A stretch of DNA of 62,971 nt, taken from the NCBI GenBank assembly GCA_903868545.1, contig CAIPVR010000293.1:1-62971 (forward strand), read 5' to 3'. This document shows, in pieces, positions 1-8,288 of this stretch. The notes beneath the pieces were generated by a model, which saw only the letters and a list, made by a program, of their open reading frames with translations, made no database searches and was not told the origin of the DNA. The position numbers and the translations under genes were made by a program. Within the stretch, counting starts at the first letter, position 1. Every line of letters starts with the position of its first letter. The stretch is from an uncultured Actinomycetes bacterium. GTDB lineage: Bacteria; Actinomycetota; Acidimicrobiia; Acidimicrobiales; Microtrichaceae.

Positions 1-1307
1 GGCCCACGGGAGCCCGCGACCGCCACCGGCCCGGCGGGGTGGTCCCCGTCGACCGCCGCCGCAGCGGCGAGGGCGTCCGCGGCCACCTCGGGCTGGCCGA
101 CCCGCACCAGACCCGGGGCCACGGCCCGCAACGCCGCGGCGGCGCTCGTCGGGGCCACCCCGTCGCCGGGACCGCGCGTCCGGACCCGGCGCACCGCGAC
201 CGCCGCAGGAGCCACCAGTTCCTCGGCGGCCGCCTCGGCCCGTGGTCCCGAGAACACCCCCGCCACGGCCCACAGCAGTGCCACCGACCCGTCGGAACGA
301 TCGCCGAGCCGGCACCGGCCGCGCAGGCCCTGCGCAGCGGCAAGGCCACGGGCGACGGGGAGCAGTGCGTCGTCGGCACCGGAGCGGGCCAGGACCTCGG
401 CGACCGCCGCGGCCCGCACCGCGGCGGTGCCGTCCCGGCCCTCCAGCTCCCGATCGAGTGCCGCACCCACCTCGTCGGGACCGGCCAGGGAGAGCAGCGA
501 ACCGGCCCATGCTGCGGCGTCGGTCCAACCCGGCTCACCGAGCGTGAGGCGGGGAGCGTCGTCCCGGTGACGCCCCCACCCCGCGACCACCGCGTCCACC
601 CCCGGCGCCTCCCACGAGGCGTCGCCGTCGACCGGCCCGACGGGCAGCAGCACCCGGACCGTGGCGGTGTGGGCGAGCGGCACCACCACCGCCAACTCGG
701 CGCGACCGTCACGGTCCTCCCGCGAGAGCGGCGGCACTGCGTCCTCGCCGGCCACGAGCCGCTCGGCCACCGTGCCGCCCTCGGCACCGGCCCGGCAGGT
801 CCCGGCGACCGCCCGCGAGGCGGGCCGGTCGAGGAGCACCGCCGGCCGGCCGTCCACGGTGACCACCGGGCCGGCCACGCCGGCCGACACCACACGCCCC
901 GGACCGTCGAGCACGAGCGGCCGGACCACCAGGGCGAGCGCCACCGGCACGGCCGTGCGGTTCTCCACCTCGACGAGCACGGCCGGGCCTCGTCGGCCGC
1001 CGACGGTGGCCTGCACGCCGGCCACCCGCTGCACCACGTCGCCGCCCGGTACGCGCATGGCGGTCTCCCGCACGGGCGCGGCGGCGAGTGCCTGCTGGCG
1101 CACCGCGGCCTCCACCCCGGGGTGGTGCCACCGGTCCTCGGCACCGATCCACCAGTCGAGCACCCAGTCCGCGCCGCGGGGCCGCACCGTCCCGGCGTCG
1201 TCCACCGTGGCGAGCACCCCGGCGTCGACGGTCCCCACCGGACACCCCGACGCAGGACCTCCACGTGCGAGGGCTCGGGTGGGCGGGGCAGCGGGGGCGG
1301 AGCTCAT
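1..1307 (-). CDS. unrecognised protein, 3' end cut by window edge
   Basis: About 435 codons are visible reading leftward from an ATG at 1305-1307, open to the window edge, so the C-terminus is missing. I do not recognise the family. The N-terminal third contains WVLDWWIGAEDRW and a run of conserved-looking Val/Arg residues; the rest is Ala/Val rich with no signal peptide, no membrane segment and no obvious catalytic motif. WW-rich segments of this kind occur in carbohydrate-active proteins, but that is only a guess. The start is supported by a -10 like TAGCCT (minus strand) nine bases before the ATG. It lies 108 bases downstream of gpsA on the same strand but probably has its own promoter. 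Third-position GC is as high as in its neighbours, and the antisense frames are poor in recognisable sequence, so I consider the minus frame real. Confidence 0.7.
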   Translation of the reverse strand, partial: MSSAPAAPPTRALARGGPASGCPVGTVDAGVLATVDDAGTVRPRGADWVLDWWIGAEDRWHHPGVEAAVRQQALAAAPVRETAMRVPGGDVVQRVAGVQATVGGRRGPAVLVEVENRTAVPVALALVVRPLVLDGPGRVVSAGVAGPVVTVDGRPAVLLDRPASRAVAGTCRAGAEGGTVAERLVAGEDAVPPLSREDRDGRAELAVVVPLAHTATVRVLLPVGPVDGDASWEAPGVDAVVAGWGRHRDDAPRLTLGEPGWTDAAAWAGSLLSLAGPDEVGAALDRELEGRDGTAAVRAAAVAEVLARSGADDALLPVARGLAAAQGLRGRCRLGDRSDGSVALLWAVAGVFSGPRAEAAAEELVAPAAVAVRRVRTRGPGDGVAPTSAAAALRAVAPGLVRVGQPEVAADALAAAAAVDGDHPAGPVAVAGSRG

Positions 1308-1415
1308 CGGCCGCCGAGGCTACGGGGACCGGCGGGCGGCACCCCAACCGGCCACCGGCCACAGCGCCCGGGAGGACAGCGGCGTCGCAGGACCGGGCCC
1401 TCGGGGGAGGCGGTC

Positions 1416-2426
1416 CTAGTAGGACAGGGCGCTGAACTCCACGCCGCCGGCCTGACGCCGGATCAGGCCGCGGTAGGCCTCCTCCGCCGTGGCGCCCTCA
1501 TGGCAGACCGAGAACACCTCGGAGGCGATCGGCATCTCCACGCCGTACTCGTCGGCGAGTTCCATGACCACCCGTGAGGTCTTCACGCCCTCGGCGACCA
1601 TGTCCATGTCGGCGATGACCTCCTCGATGGTGCGACCACGGCCGAGCTGCTCACCCACGTGACGGTTGCGGCTCTGGGGCGACATGCAGGTGGCGATCAG
1701 GTCGCCCATGCCCGCGAGCCCGGAGAAGGTGGCGAACTTCCCACCCATGGCCTCACCGAGGCGACACAACTCGGCGAGGCCGCGGGTGATCACCGCCGCC
1801 TTCGTGTTGTCGCCGGCACCGAGACCGTCGGCCATGCCGGCCGCGATCGCCACCACGTTCTTCAGCGCGCCGGCCACCTCGCAGCCGACCACGTCGGGGT
1901 TCACGTAGACGCGGAACAGGTTCTGGTGGAAGATCCGCTGCAGGTGCTGGGCCACCACCTGGTCGGGCGTGGCCACCACCGACGCCGCGGCGTCGCCGGC
2001 GAGGATCTCCTTGGCGAGGTTCGGCCCCGTGAGCACCGCGGCGGGGTGGCCGGGCAACACCTCGTTGATGATCTGCGTCATGCGCAGCCGCGTGCCCTGT
2101 TCGAGGCCCTTGGTCAGCGACATCACCGGGACCCAGGCCCGCACGTGGTCCGCGCACGCCTCGAGGGCGGCCCGGAACCCCTGCGAGGGCACCCCCATCA
2201 CGAGCACGTCGGCGTGCGACACCGCATCGGCGAGGTCGGAGGTGGCCCGGAGGTCCTCGCACAACCGGTAACCGGGCAGGTACCGCTCGTTGGTGCCGTG
2301 GGTGTTGATCTCCTCGGCCTGGTCCGGCCGTCGGACCCAGAGCGTGGTGGGGACCTGCTGGGCCGCGAGGTGGGCGACCGTGCTCCCCCACGACCCGCCC
2401 CCCACGACGGCGACTCGGATGCGCAT
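1416..2426 (-). CDS. gpsA: glycerol-3-phosphate dehydrogenase [NAD(P)+]
   Basis: This cytosolic enzyme reduces dihydroxyacetone phosphate to sn-glycerol 3-phosphate, the backbone precursor of phospholipids. The 336-residue product has the usual family length. The N-terminal Rossmann loop VGGGSWGSTVA is at residues 8-18, GPNLAKEI near 134-141, and the catalytic lysine in GALKNVVAIAAG is Lys189. An upstream in-frame extension (to 2915) exists but lacks family similarity. The ATG at 2424-2426 gives the canonical MRIRVAVVGGG start, and a TAGGGT -10 box ends seven bases before it, suggesting a leaderless transcript. It is divergent from cofC with only 25 bases between the two starts. The assignment is firm. 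Confidence 0.95.
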   Translation of the reverse strand: MRIRVAVVGGGSWGSTVAHLAAQQVPTTLWVRRPDQAEEINTHGTNERYLPGYRLCEDLRATSDLADAVSHADVLVMGVPSQGFRAALEACADHVRAWVPVMSLTKGLEQGTRLRMTQIINEVLPGHPAAVLTGPNLAKEILAGDAAASVVATPDQVVAQHLQRIFHQNLFRVYVNPDVVGCEVAGALKNVVAIAAGMADGLGAGDNTKAAVITRGLAELCRLGEAMGGKFATFSGLAGMGDLIATCMSPQSRNRHVGEQLGRGRTIEEVIADMDMVAEGVKTSRVVMELADEYGVEMPIASEVFSVCHEGATAEEAYRGLIRRQAGGVEFSALSY

Positions 2427-2433
2427 GGCCGAC

Positions 2434-2443
2434 ACCCTACGCT
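2434..2443. promoter_or_regulatory. overlapping divergent -10 elements, gpsA / cofC
   Basis: The 25-base gap between the two start codons contains ACCCTACGCT. Read on the minus strand, TAGGGT (2434-2439) sits seven bases before the gpsA ATG. Read on the plus strand, TACGCT (2438-2443) sits eight bases before the cofC ATG. The two hexamers share two bases. Both spacings would put transcription starts at or next to the ATGs, so both mRNAs are predicted to be leaderless. No TTGACA-like -35 can be placed without lying inside the opposite gene. Confidence 0.55.
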
Positions 2444-2451
2444 GCGGCGCC

Positions 2452-3108
2452 ATGACCACGACCGGGACCGGCGGCGCGGCCGCCACCACGGCCACGGACC
2501 GCTCCACGGGCACGGTGGCGGTGGTACCCGTGAAGGCGTTCGACCGGGCCAAGGGTCGGCTCGCGGGCCACCTGTCGGACGCCGAGCGGGCCCGGCTCGC
2601 CCGGTCGATGGCCGACGGCGTGCTCCGCGCCGCGGCGCCGATGCCGGTCACGGTGGTGTGCGACGACGACGCCGTCGCCGACTGGGCCCGCGACGCCGGG
2701 GCGGCAGTGGTCTGGGCGCCCGGCACGGACCTGAACGCCGCGGTGGAGCTCGCCGTGGGCCGGCTCGCCGGCGCGGGCGTCCCCCGCGCCGTGGTGGTGC
2801 ACGCGGACCTCCCGTTCGCCCGGGACCTCTCGGCACTTGCCACGACCGACGGGAGCGAGGTGGTGCTGGTGGCGGACCGGCACGGCGACGGCACCAACGT
2901 GCTGTCGGTCCCCACCGACGCCCGCTTCCGGTTCCGCTACGGCCCGGCGTCGAGGGCGGCGCACCGGGAGGAGGCCGCACGCTGCGGACTCACCGTGCGG
3001 GAAGTGACCGACGAACGCCTGGCGTGGGACGTCGACGGGCCCGACGACCTCCGGCCACCACCCGGTTGGGGACCGGTCCCGGGCCTGCCGGGCGGGGACG
3101 GGCCGTGA
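2452..3108 (+). CDS. cofC: 2-phospho-L-lactate / phosphoenolpyruvate guanylyltransferase (CofC/FbiD type)
   Basis: The product activates phospholactate or phosphoenolpyruvate with GTP for assembly of coenzyme F420. The 218-residue protein begins, after a short Thr/Ala-rich tail, with VAVVPVKAFDRAKGRLAGHL, the nucleotide-binding opening of this family. It continues with VVHADLPFARDL (metal/nucleotide-binding Asp) and VLVADRHGDGTNVL. The ATG at 2452 lies eight bases after a TACGCT -10 box. Its stop overlaps the GTG of the next gene by four bases (GTGA), so translation of the two is probably coupled. An F420-dependent LLM oxidoreductase at 22897 agrees with F420 use. Whether the substrate is phospholactate or PEP cannot be told from sequence alone. 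Confidence 0.88.
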   Translation: MTTTGTGGAAATTATDRSTGTVAVVPVKAFDRAKGRLAGHLSDAERARLARSMADGVLRAAAPMPVTVVCDDDAVADWARDAGAAVVWAPGTDLNAAVELAVGRLAGAGVPRAVVVHADLPFARDLSALATTDGSEVVLVADRHGDGTNVLSVPTDARFRFRYGPASRAAHREEAARCGLTVREVTDERLAWDVDGPDDLRPPPGWGPVPGLPGGDGP

Positions 3109-3851
3109 CCGGACCCCGCACCGCCGACCTGCCCACGCCCGCGTCCGCACTGGCGGTGGTGGCGCACCCCGACGATGCCGAGTTCCAGTGCGGCGCGACG
3201 CTCGCCAAGTGGGCACGGGCCGGCTGCGTCGTGCACCACCTGGTGCTCACCGACGGCTCCAAGGGCACGTGGGACCCCACCGTGGACCAGTCCGACCTGG
3301 TCGAACGTCGCAAGGCCGAGCAGCGCGAGGCCGCCACCCTCCTGGGCGGCACCGGCGTGGTGTTCCTCGGCCACGTCGACGGGGAGCTCGAGTCCGACCG
3401 GCTCACGCGGGCCCGCGTGTGCGCGGTCATCCGGCGGCTGCGGCCCGCAGTGGTGCTCGGCCACGACCCGTGGAAGCGCTACCGGCTCCATCCCGACCAC
3501 GCCGCTGCCGGCCGGCTCGTCGTGGACGGCATCGTGGCGGCACGCGATCCGTTCTTCCATCCCGAGCAGCTCGTGGACGGCGTGACGGTGCACCGCCCTG
3601 ACGCCCTCCTGCTGTTCGAGGCCGACGAGGCGAACCACGCGGAGACGCTGGGCGAGGAGGACCTCGCCGCGCAGCTCGCCGCCCTCGAGGCCCACGAGAG
3701 CCAGATGGAGACCACCCACTTCTACCGGGCGGGTGACGGCGACCCCCTCGAGGAGTTCCGCCGGCGCCAGCGTGAGCGACTCGCCGGCACCGGGGAGTGG
3801 GCCGGTGCGCCCCTCGCCCAGGCGTACCACCTCATCGTCGATCAGCTCTGA
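3105..3851 (+). CDS. PIG-L/LmbE family deacetylase
   Basis: This is a zinc-dependent N-acetyl hydrolase of the PIG-L family (248 residues), which in actinobacteria includes MshB, Mca and many natural-product deacetylases. The zinc/catalytic motif AHPDDAEF is at about residues 17-24. A second metal-site motif, HPDHAAAG, occurs mid-protein, and TDGSKGTWDP follows the first strand. The GTG start at 3105 overlaps the cofC stop, which fixes the start and indicates coupling. The substrate is unknown: it is shorter than typical MshB, and mycothiol or a glycan remain possible. The gene ends before a strong hairpin that separates it from a convergent gene. Confidence 0.85.
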   Translation: MTGPRTADLPTPASALAVVAHPDDAEFQCGATLAKWARAGCVVHHLVLTDGSKGTWDPTVDQSDLVERRKAEQREAATLLGGTGVVFLGHVDGELESDRLTRARVCAVIRRLRPAVVLGHDPWKRYRLHPDHAAAGRLVVDGIVAARDPFFHPEQLVDGVTVHRPDALLLFEADEANHAETLGEEDLAAQLAALEAHESQMETTHFYRAGDGDPLEEFRRRQRERLAGTGEWAGAPLAQAYHLIVDQL

Positions 3852-3868
3852 GCGGTCGAGCAGCTCGA

Positions 3869-3974
3869 GTCGTCGTCATGCGACTCCACGCCGGGCAGAA
3901 CCACCAGGGGTGACCCCCACCCGACGTGCGTCGTCATGCGACTTCGTTCCGTCGGGAGTCGCACGACGACGCAC
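3869..3974. terminator. bidirectional hairpin with repeated arm sequence
   Basis: Between the convergent PIG-L and DinB-like genes, an 18-base arm at 3926-3943 (GTGCGTCGTCATGCGACT) pairs with 3957-3974 with a single A/C mismatch around a 13-base loop. A further direct copy of the core CGTCGTCATGCGACT occurs at 3871-3885, so the same 15-mer is present twice forward and once inverted. There is no T-tract on either side. I interpret it as an I-shaped terminator or a small intergenic repeat; no protein-coding signal is seen in 3852-4048. Confidence 0.55.
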
Positions 3975-4048
3975 CGACGACACCTCCGGACAGGTCCTGG
4001 TGCTTCCGTGGAGGCACCCGACCGCCCAGCCGCCACGCGCACGACGGG

Positions 4049-4858
4049 TCAGCCGGCAGGCGCCCGACCGGGACCGGCGCCACCGGCGAAGGCCTGGGCG
4101 ATCGGCACCCAGGCGTGCGCGACCGGCCCCCGGACCTCGAGCGCGAGGTCGTCGCGGTGGCGGCGCTGGGTCACCAGCAGGCAGAAGTCGAGGGCGCTCC
4201 CCCGCACCAGGTCCGCGGCGCCCTCCGGACCCCACACCCACGCGGCGCCGTCGGGGGCCACGAGCTCGACGCGGATCGGTGCCGCCGGGAGCTCGAGCCC
4301 GCGCACCGCGAAACTGTACGGACGCGCTCGGACACCGATGTCGGCCACGTGGCGCAACCGCGGCGACACCTCCGGCGGGGCACCCACACCGTCGCGGACG
4401 TCCTGACCGTGGGCCCACGTCTCCATGAGCCGGGCCGTGACGAAGCTCATCGCGCCCATGTCGGGCCCGTACCAGGGCAGGCGGACCGAGCGGTCGAGGT
4501 CGGCAGCGGCCGCGGCCAGGCCGGCGGAGGCCCGGTGCCACCAGTCCCTGCACCCCTCGGGCCCGAACGACCGACCGCGGGCGGTGGCCTCGGCGATGGG
4601 GTCCAGGGAACCGTCGAGCACGGGGGCGACGGCGGCCCGGAACGCGTCCGGGTCCGTCATGGCCTGGGCACCGTGGTCGTCGAAGGCGGCGAGGTGGGCG
4701 AGGGTGTCGGCCACGTCCCACCCCTCCGCCGGGGTCGGCGTGCGCAACCCTGCGGCACCCAGCGGATCGACCACCGCCGCCAACGCCGCCACCTCCGCGG
4801 CGAGGTCGACCCGGAGCGCGTCGAACGAGTCGGACGAGTCGGACACGCCGGGGTTCAC
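4049..4858 (-). CDS. maleylpyruvate isomerase / DinB-like metal-binding protein (TIGR03084 type)
   Basis: This 269-residue protein belongs to the actinobacterial DinB-fold group annotated as mycothiol-dependent maleylpyruvate isomerase-like or TIGR03084. The N-terminal four-helix metal-binding region shows TPAEGWDVADTLAHLAAFD and, further on, ETWAHGQDV, which supply the expected metal-ligand histidines. The C-terminal half is the smaller wHTH-like/MDMPI_C-type domain. The GTG start at 4856-4858 overlaps the stop of the upstream membrane-protein gene as GTGA, which favours it over the later GTG at 4846. The true reaction is not known. It is the last gene of the metG-led unit and converges on the PIG-L gene. 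Confidence 0.78.
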   Translation of the reverse strand: MNPGVSDSSDSFDALRVDLAAEVAALAAVVDPLGAAGLRTPTPAEGWDVADTLAHLAAFDDHGAQAMTDPDAFRAAVAPVLDGSLDPIAEATARGRSFGPEGCRDWWHRASAGLAAAAADLDRSVRLPWYGPDMGAMSFVTARLMETWAHGQDVRDGVGAPPEVSPRLRHVADIGVRARPYSFAVRGLELPAAPIRVELVAPDGAAWVWGPEGAADLVRGSALDFCLLVTQRRHRDDLALEVRGPVAHAWVPIAQAFAGGAGPGRAPAG

Positions 4859-5748
4859 GGTCCGCCCGATCCGCCCGACTCGTCGGCCGGGCCGCCCGCC
4901 GGCGGCGCCGTGGTGGCCGGCGTGCCGCCCCCGCCGGGAGCGGTGGTGGCACCCGGGACGCTGGTGGTGGAGCCGACGCCCTCCGGAGCGAAGTTCGACG
5001 GGTCCAGACGGGCGAGGATACGGGCCTCGAGCTGGTTCAGGAAGGTGCGGCTCGTGCGGGACGGACCTGCGTAGGTGATCGCCACGATGAGGTCGCCCAC
5101 GGCCATCATCGACCACTCCGACACCGAGCGACCCTCCTTGGCCACGTAGGCCGCCGAGGCGTAGTCGGTGATGGGCGGACTGCCCGAGCCCGCCTCCACC
5201 GAGGACTTCACCCTGCCGAGCGGGCTGGTCTGGAAGAACTCCGAGCACTGGCCGCGGGCGTCGTCCACGGCGGCGACGTAGTCCCGCGCCGCCTGCCATC
5301 GGTCGGTGCGCAACACCTGGGCGATCACGGTGCTCCCCGAGTCCGGGTTGGTGAACACGGCGGCCTTCTGGTTCGACAGCGGCGACGGGAGCTCCACCTG
5401 GTCACCGCAGAACTCGGAGCCCAGCACGCCGAAGACCTTCAGGTTGGGGTCGCCGGGCACCCAGCCGGGCGGGAGGTCCGCAATCTGCACGAGCCCGGCG
5501 TCGGCCTCGGTCTGGCCCGCGAGCGCGGCCTGGTCCAGTCGGACGGCGCCACCACCGCCGAACTTGATCAGGCTCACCGGGTAGGCGAACACCAGACCGA
5601 TGGCGATGCCGCTCACCAGCAACAGCAGCAGCAGCATCACGATCCGCGTGAGTTGGTCGCCGGCGCGCCGCATGCCCCTGCGGAGTGGGCCGGGATCGGG
5701 CGCGCGCCCCGGGCCGGGCCCGGCGGGTCGGACGTCGGTCGCGCTCAC
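4855..5748 (-). CDS. single-pass membrane protein with extracytoplasmic domain, unknown function
   Basis: The 297-residue product has a charged N-terminus, then one strongly hydrophobic helix (TRIVMLLLLLLVSGIAIGLV, roughly residues 33-52), then an outside domain of about 190 residues, then a low-complexity Thr/Pro/Gly tail ending in GGP. The outside domain contains two cysteines (EFCGDQVE, RGQCSEFF) that could form a disulfide. I do not recognise the family. The GTG start at 5746-5748 overlaps the metG stop as GTGA, and its own stop overlaps the next GTG in the same way, so it is translationally wedged between metG and the DinB-like gene. A role in the envelope is inferred only from topology. 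Confidence 0.75.
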   Translation of the reverse strand: MSATDVRPAGPGPGRAPDPGPLRRGMRRAGDQLTRIVMLLLLLLVSGIAIGLVFAYPVSLIKFGGGGAVRLDQAALAGQTEADAGLVQIADLPPGWVPGDPNLKVFGVLGSEFCGDQVELPSPLSNQKAAVFTNPDSGSTVIAQVLRTDRWQAARDYVAAVDDARGQCSEFFQTSPLGRVKSSVEAGSGSPPITDYASAAYVAKEGRSVSEWSMMAVGDLIVAITYAGPSRTSRTFLNQLEARILARLDPSNFAPEGVGSTTSVPGATTAPGGGGTPATTAPPAGGPADESGGSGGP

Positions 5749-7472
5749 GCCACCCCCCCGAACCGCTCGACCCAGGCGTCGAGCTCCTCCGGGGCGAGCT
5801 TCCGGAACAACAGACCCGGCGGGGTGACGGGGTCGCCGGGTCGCACCAGTGCCTCGCAGGCCGCACGGGCCGAACCGTCGAGGACCGGGACCTCCTCGAG
5901 CCCCCGGTCGAACGCGGCGGCGAGCCGCCGCGCCGAGTCGGGCAGGAACGGTTCCGAGGCGAGCGCGAAGAGGCGGGCGAGCACCAGCGCCGTGCGCAAC
6001 GTGCACGCCGTGCGGTCGGTGTCGACCTTGACGGTCTTCCACGGCTCGCGCTGCTCGAGGTACACGTTGCCCTCCGCCCACAACGCCCGCAGCGCCCCGG
6101 CGGCCTTTCGGAACTCGAGGTCGGACAGGAACCCGAGGTACTGCGCGAGTCGTTCGTCGACGCGGGCGGCGAGCTCCGCCTCGGGCCCCTCCGGCTCACC
6201 GCCCGCCGGGACCACCTCACCGAAGTGACGGACCACCTGGGTGGTCGTGCGGTTCACGAAGTTCCCGAGCGTGCCCACCAGTTCCTTGTTGACCGCGTCG
6301 CCGAACAACTCCCACGTGAAGCTCGTGTCGTCGGACTCCGGGGCGTTGGCCATGAGGTACCAGCGCCAGTAGTCGGCAGGGAGGAGCTCGAGCGCCTCAC
6401 CCATGAACACGCCACGCCGATCGGTGGTCGAGAACTTGCCGCCGTAGTAGGTGAGCCAGTTGAACGACTTCAGCCGGTCGACCAGCTTCCAGTCCTCCCC
6501 GGAGCCGAGAATGGTCGCCGGGAAGCTCAGCGTGTGGAACGGCACGTTGTCCTTGCCCATGAACTGGGTGTAGGTCACGTCCTCGGCCCCACGTCCGGTG
6601 CGCCACCAGCTGTCGAACAGCTCCTCGGCCCCGGCGTCGTCGGCGGACCGCTCGTCGGCCCACTCGCGGGTGGCACCCAGGTAGCCGATCGGGGCGTCGA
6701 ACCAGACGTACCAGACCTTGCCCGCCGCCGCGGGGAAGTCGTCGGGGTCCACCGGGATGCCCCATGACAGGTCGCGGGTGATGCCCCGGTCCTGCAGGCC
6801 CTCGTCGAGCCACTTGTAGGCGATCGACCGCGTGAGGTGCGGCCAGTCGTCCTTGGTGTCGACCCAGGAGCGGATCCGCTCCGCGAGCGCCGACTGGCGC
6901 AGGAACACGTGGGCGGAGTCGCGCACCTCGAGGTCGGTCGCGCCCGACACCGCCGAACGCGGATCGACCAGCTCGGTCGGGTCGAGCTGCTTGCCGCAGT
7001 TCTCGCACTGGTCGCCCCGGGCCCGGTCGTAGCCGCAGTTCGGACAGGTGCCGATGACGTAGCGGTCGGGTAGGAACCGGCCGTCGGTCGGCGAGAACAC
7101 CTGCTCGGTGGTGCGGATCTCGGTGAACCCCTCGTCACGCAACCGGCGGGCGAAGTGGTCGGTGAGGTGGTGGTTCTGCGGGCGTGAGGTGCGGCCGAAC
7201 CAGTCCCAGGACAGTCCGAACCGCTCGCCGAGGTCCTTCTGCACCTCGTGCTGCGCCGCGCAGTACTCGGCCACCGGCATTCCCGCTCCGGCCGCGGCCA
7301 GTTCCGCCGGCGTACCGTGCTCGTCGGTGGCGCAGATCGCGAGCACGTCGTGGCCGGCGGAGCGCAGGTACCGGGCGTAGACGTCCGCCGGGAGCATCGA
7401 CCCCACGAGGTTGCCCAGGTGCTTCACACCGTTGATGTACGGCAGGGCGCTGGTGATGAGGTGACGGGCCAC
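5745..7472 (-). CDS. metG: methionyl-tRNA synthetase
   Basis: This is a class I aminoacyl-tRNA synthetase charging tRNA-Met (575 residues). The N-terminal Rossmann fold opens with RHLITSALPYINGVKHLGN, containing the HIGH-equivalent HLGN. A four-cysteine zinc knuckle (CPNCGYDRARGDQCENC) follows. The second catalytic loop reads GGKFSTTDRRG instead of KMSKS. The anticodon-binding helical domain forms the C-terminus; no C-terminal EMAP-type dimerisation domain is present. The GTG at 7472 is preceded nine bases upstream by TACGAT, a good -10, and the upstream in-frame extension is not metG-like. Divergent from the DUF429 gene; coupled by GTGA to the downstream membrane protein. Confidence 0.95.
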   Translation of the reverse strand: MARHLITSALPYINGVKHLGNLVGSMLPADVYARYLRSAGHDVLAICATDEHGTPAELAAAGAGMPVAEYCAAQHEVQKDLGERFGLSWDWFGRTSRPQNHHLTDHFARRLRDEGFTEIRTTEQVFSPTDGRFLPDRYVIGTCPNCGYDRARGDQCENCGKQLDPTELVDPRSAVSGATDLEVRDSAHVFLRQSALAERIRSWVDTKDDWPHLTRSIAYKWLDEGLQDRGITRDLSWGIPVDPDDFPAAAGKVWYVWFDAPIGYLGATREWADERSADDAGAEELFDSWWRTGRGAEDVTYTQFMGKDNVPFHTLSFPATILGSGEDWKLVDRLKSFNWLTYYGGKFSTTDRRGVFMGEALELLPADYWRWYLMANAPESDDTSFTWELFGDAVNKELVGTLGNFVNRTTTQVVRHFGEVVPAGGEPEGPEAELAARVDERLAQYLGFLSDLEFRKAAGALRALWAEGNVYLEQREPWKTVKVDTDRTACTLRTALVLARLFALASEPFLPDSARRLAAAFDRGLEEVPVLDGSARAACEALVRPGDPVTPPGLLFRKLAPEELDAWVERFGGVA

Positions 7473-7565
7473 GGCAGGGCGATCGTACCGGGGCGCGTCC
7501 ACCCGGTTCGCGCACCGGCCGATCCGGGTACCGGCCCCGGCGGCGCACCGGCGACGGGCCCGCCG

Positions 7566-7571
7566 TAGGGT
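7566..7571 (+). promoter_or_regulatory. -10 box of the DUF429 gene (leaderless)
   Basis: TAGGGT ends six bases before the GTG at 7578, a spacing that places the transcription start on the start codon. The same hexamer at the same distance precedes the small gene at 61048. Confidence 0.45.
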
Positions 7572-7577
7572 GCGGCG

Positions 7578-8288
7578 GTGCTGCGGGTCGCGGGCGTCGA
7601 CGGCTGCCGGGGCGGCTGGCTGGTGGTGGAGGCCGCGGTCCGGCCGTTCCGCGCCGATCCGCCGCGCGTGCTGCCGCGGCTCGACGAGCTCGTCGGCGCG
7701 CTCTCCGGCGGCGCGCTGGCCGGGGTGGCCGTGGACATGCCGATCGGCCTGCCCGACACGGCACCGCGCTCGTCGGACCGCGACGCCCGGGCGTTGCTCG
7801 GCGCCCGGCGTTCCTCGGTGTTCCCCACCCCGGCCCGGGCCGTGCTCGGGGCCACCGACCACGCCGATGCCGGGCGCCGGTCCCGGGCCGCGCTGGGTGT
7901 GGGGCTGCCGTTGCAGGCATGGCACCTCGTGCCACGCATTGCGGAACTGGACCGCCTGGCGCGGGCCGCCGGGCCCGGCGTGCACGACCGACTGTGGGAG
8001 ACCCACCCGGAGCTGGCCTTCACCGTGCTGGCCGGCGCCCCGCCCGCGCACCCGAAGCGCACACGGGCCGGCCGGCGTGAACGGCTCGCGCTGCTGCGGC
8101 CGTGGGTGCCGCCCCGGAGGACCGCGCCGTCGGCCACACCCCGGGGCGCCGCCCCCGACGACGTGCTCGACGCGCTGGTGCTGGCCCTGCGGGCCGCGCA
8201 GTGGGTGGGGGGCTGGGGCCCGCCTCCCGTCGAGGTGGGCGGCGGTGAGCGGGACCGCCACGGCCTCCCGATGCGAGTCCGGGGCTGA
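7578..8288 (+). CDS. DUF429 family protein (predicted RNase H-like fold)
   Basis: The 236-residue protein opens with LRVAGVDGCRGGWLVV, the Asp-containing first strand of the RNase H-like fold. It continues with GVAVDMPIGLPD, SSVFPTPARAVL and WETHPELAF, all hallmarks of DUF429 proteins. Toward the end, APDDVLDALVLALRA supplies the conserved acidic Asp pair. The family is predicted to be a nuclease by fold but has no established substrate. GTG is the start, supported by the TAGGGT box immediately upstream. It stands alone between divergent metG and the next unknown gene. Confidence 0.85.
   Translation: MLRVAGVDGCRGGWLVVEAAVRPFRADPPRVLPRLDELVGALSGGALAGVAVDMPIGLPDTAPRSSDRDARALLGARRSSVFPTPARAVLGATDHADAGRRSRAALGVGLPLQAWHLVPRIAELDRLARAAGPGVHDRLWETHPELAFTVLAGAPPAHPKRTRAGRRERLALLRPWVPPRRTAPSATPRGAAPDDVLDALVLALRAAQWVGGWGPPPVEVGGGERDRHGLPMRVRG

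Noticed and set aside
1659-2451. Long plus-strand open frames opposite gpsA, one running into the PIG-L gene
   Set aside because: Low-complexity His/Gly/Arg translation typical of the antisense of a GC-rich gene; gpsA on the minus strand has complete family motifs.
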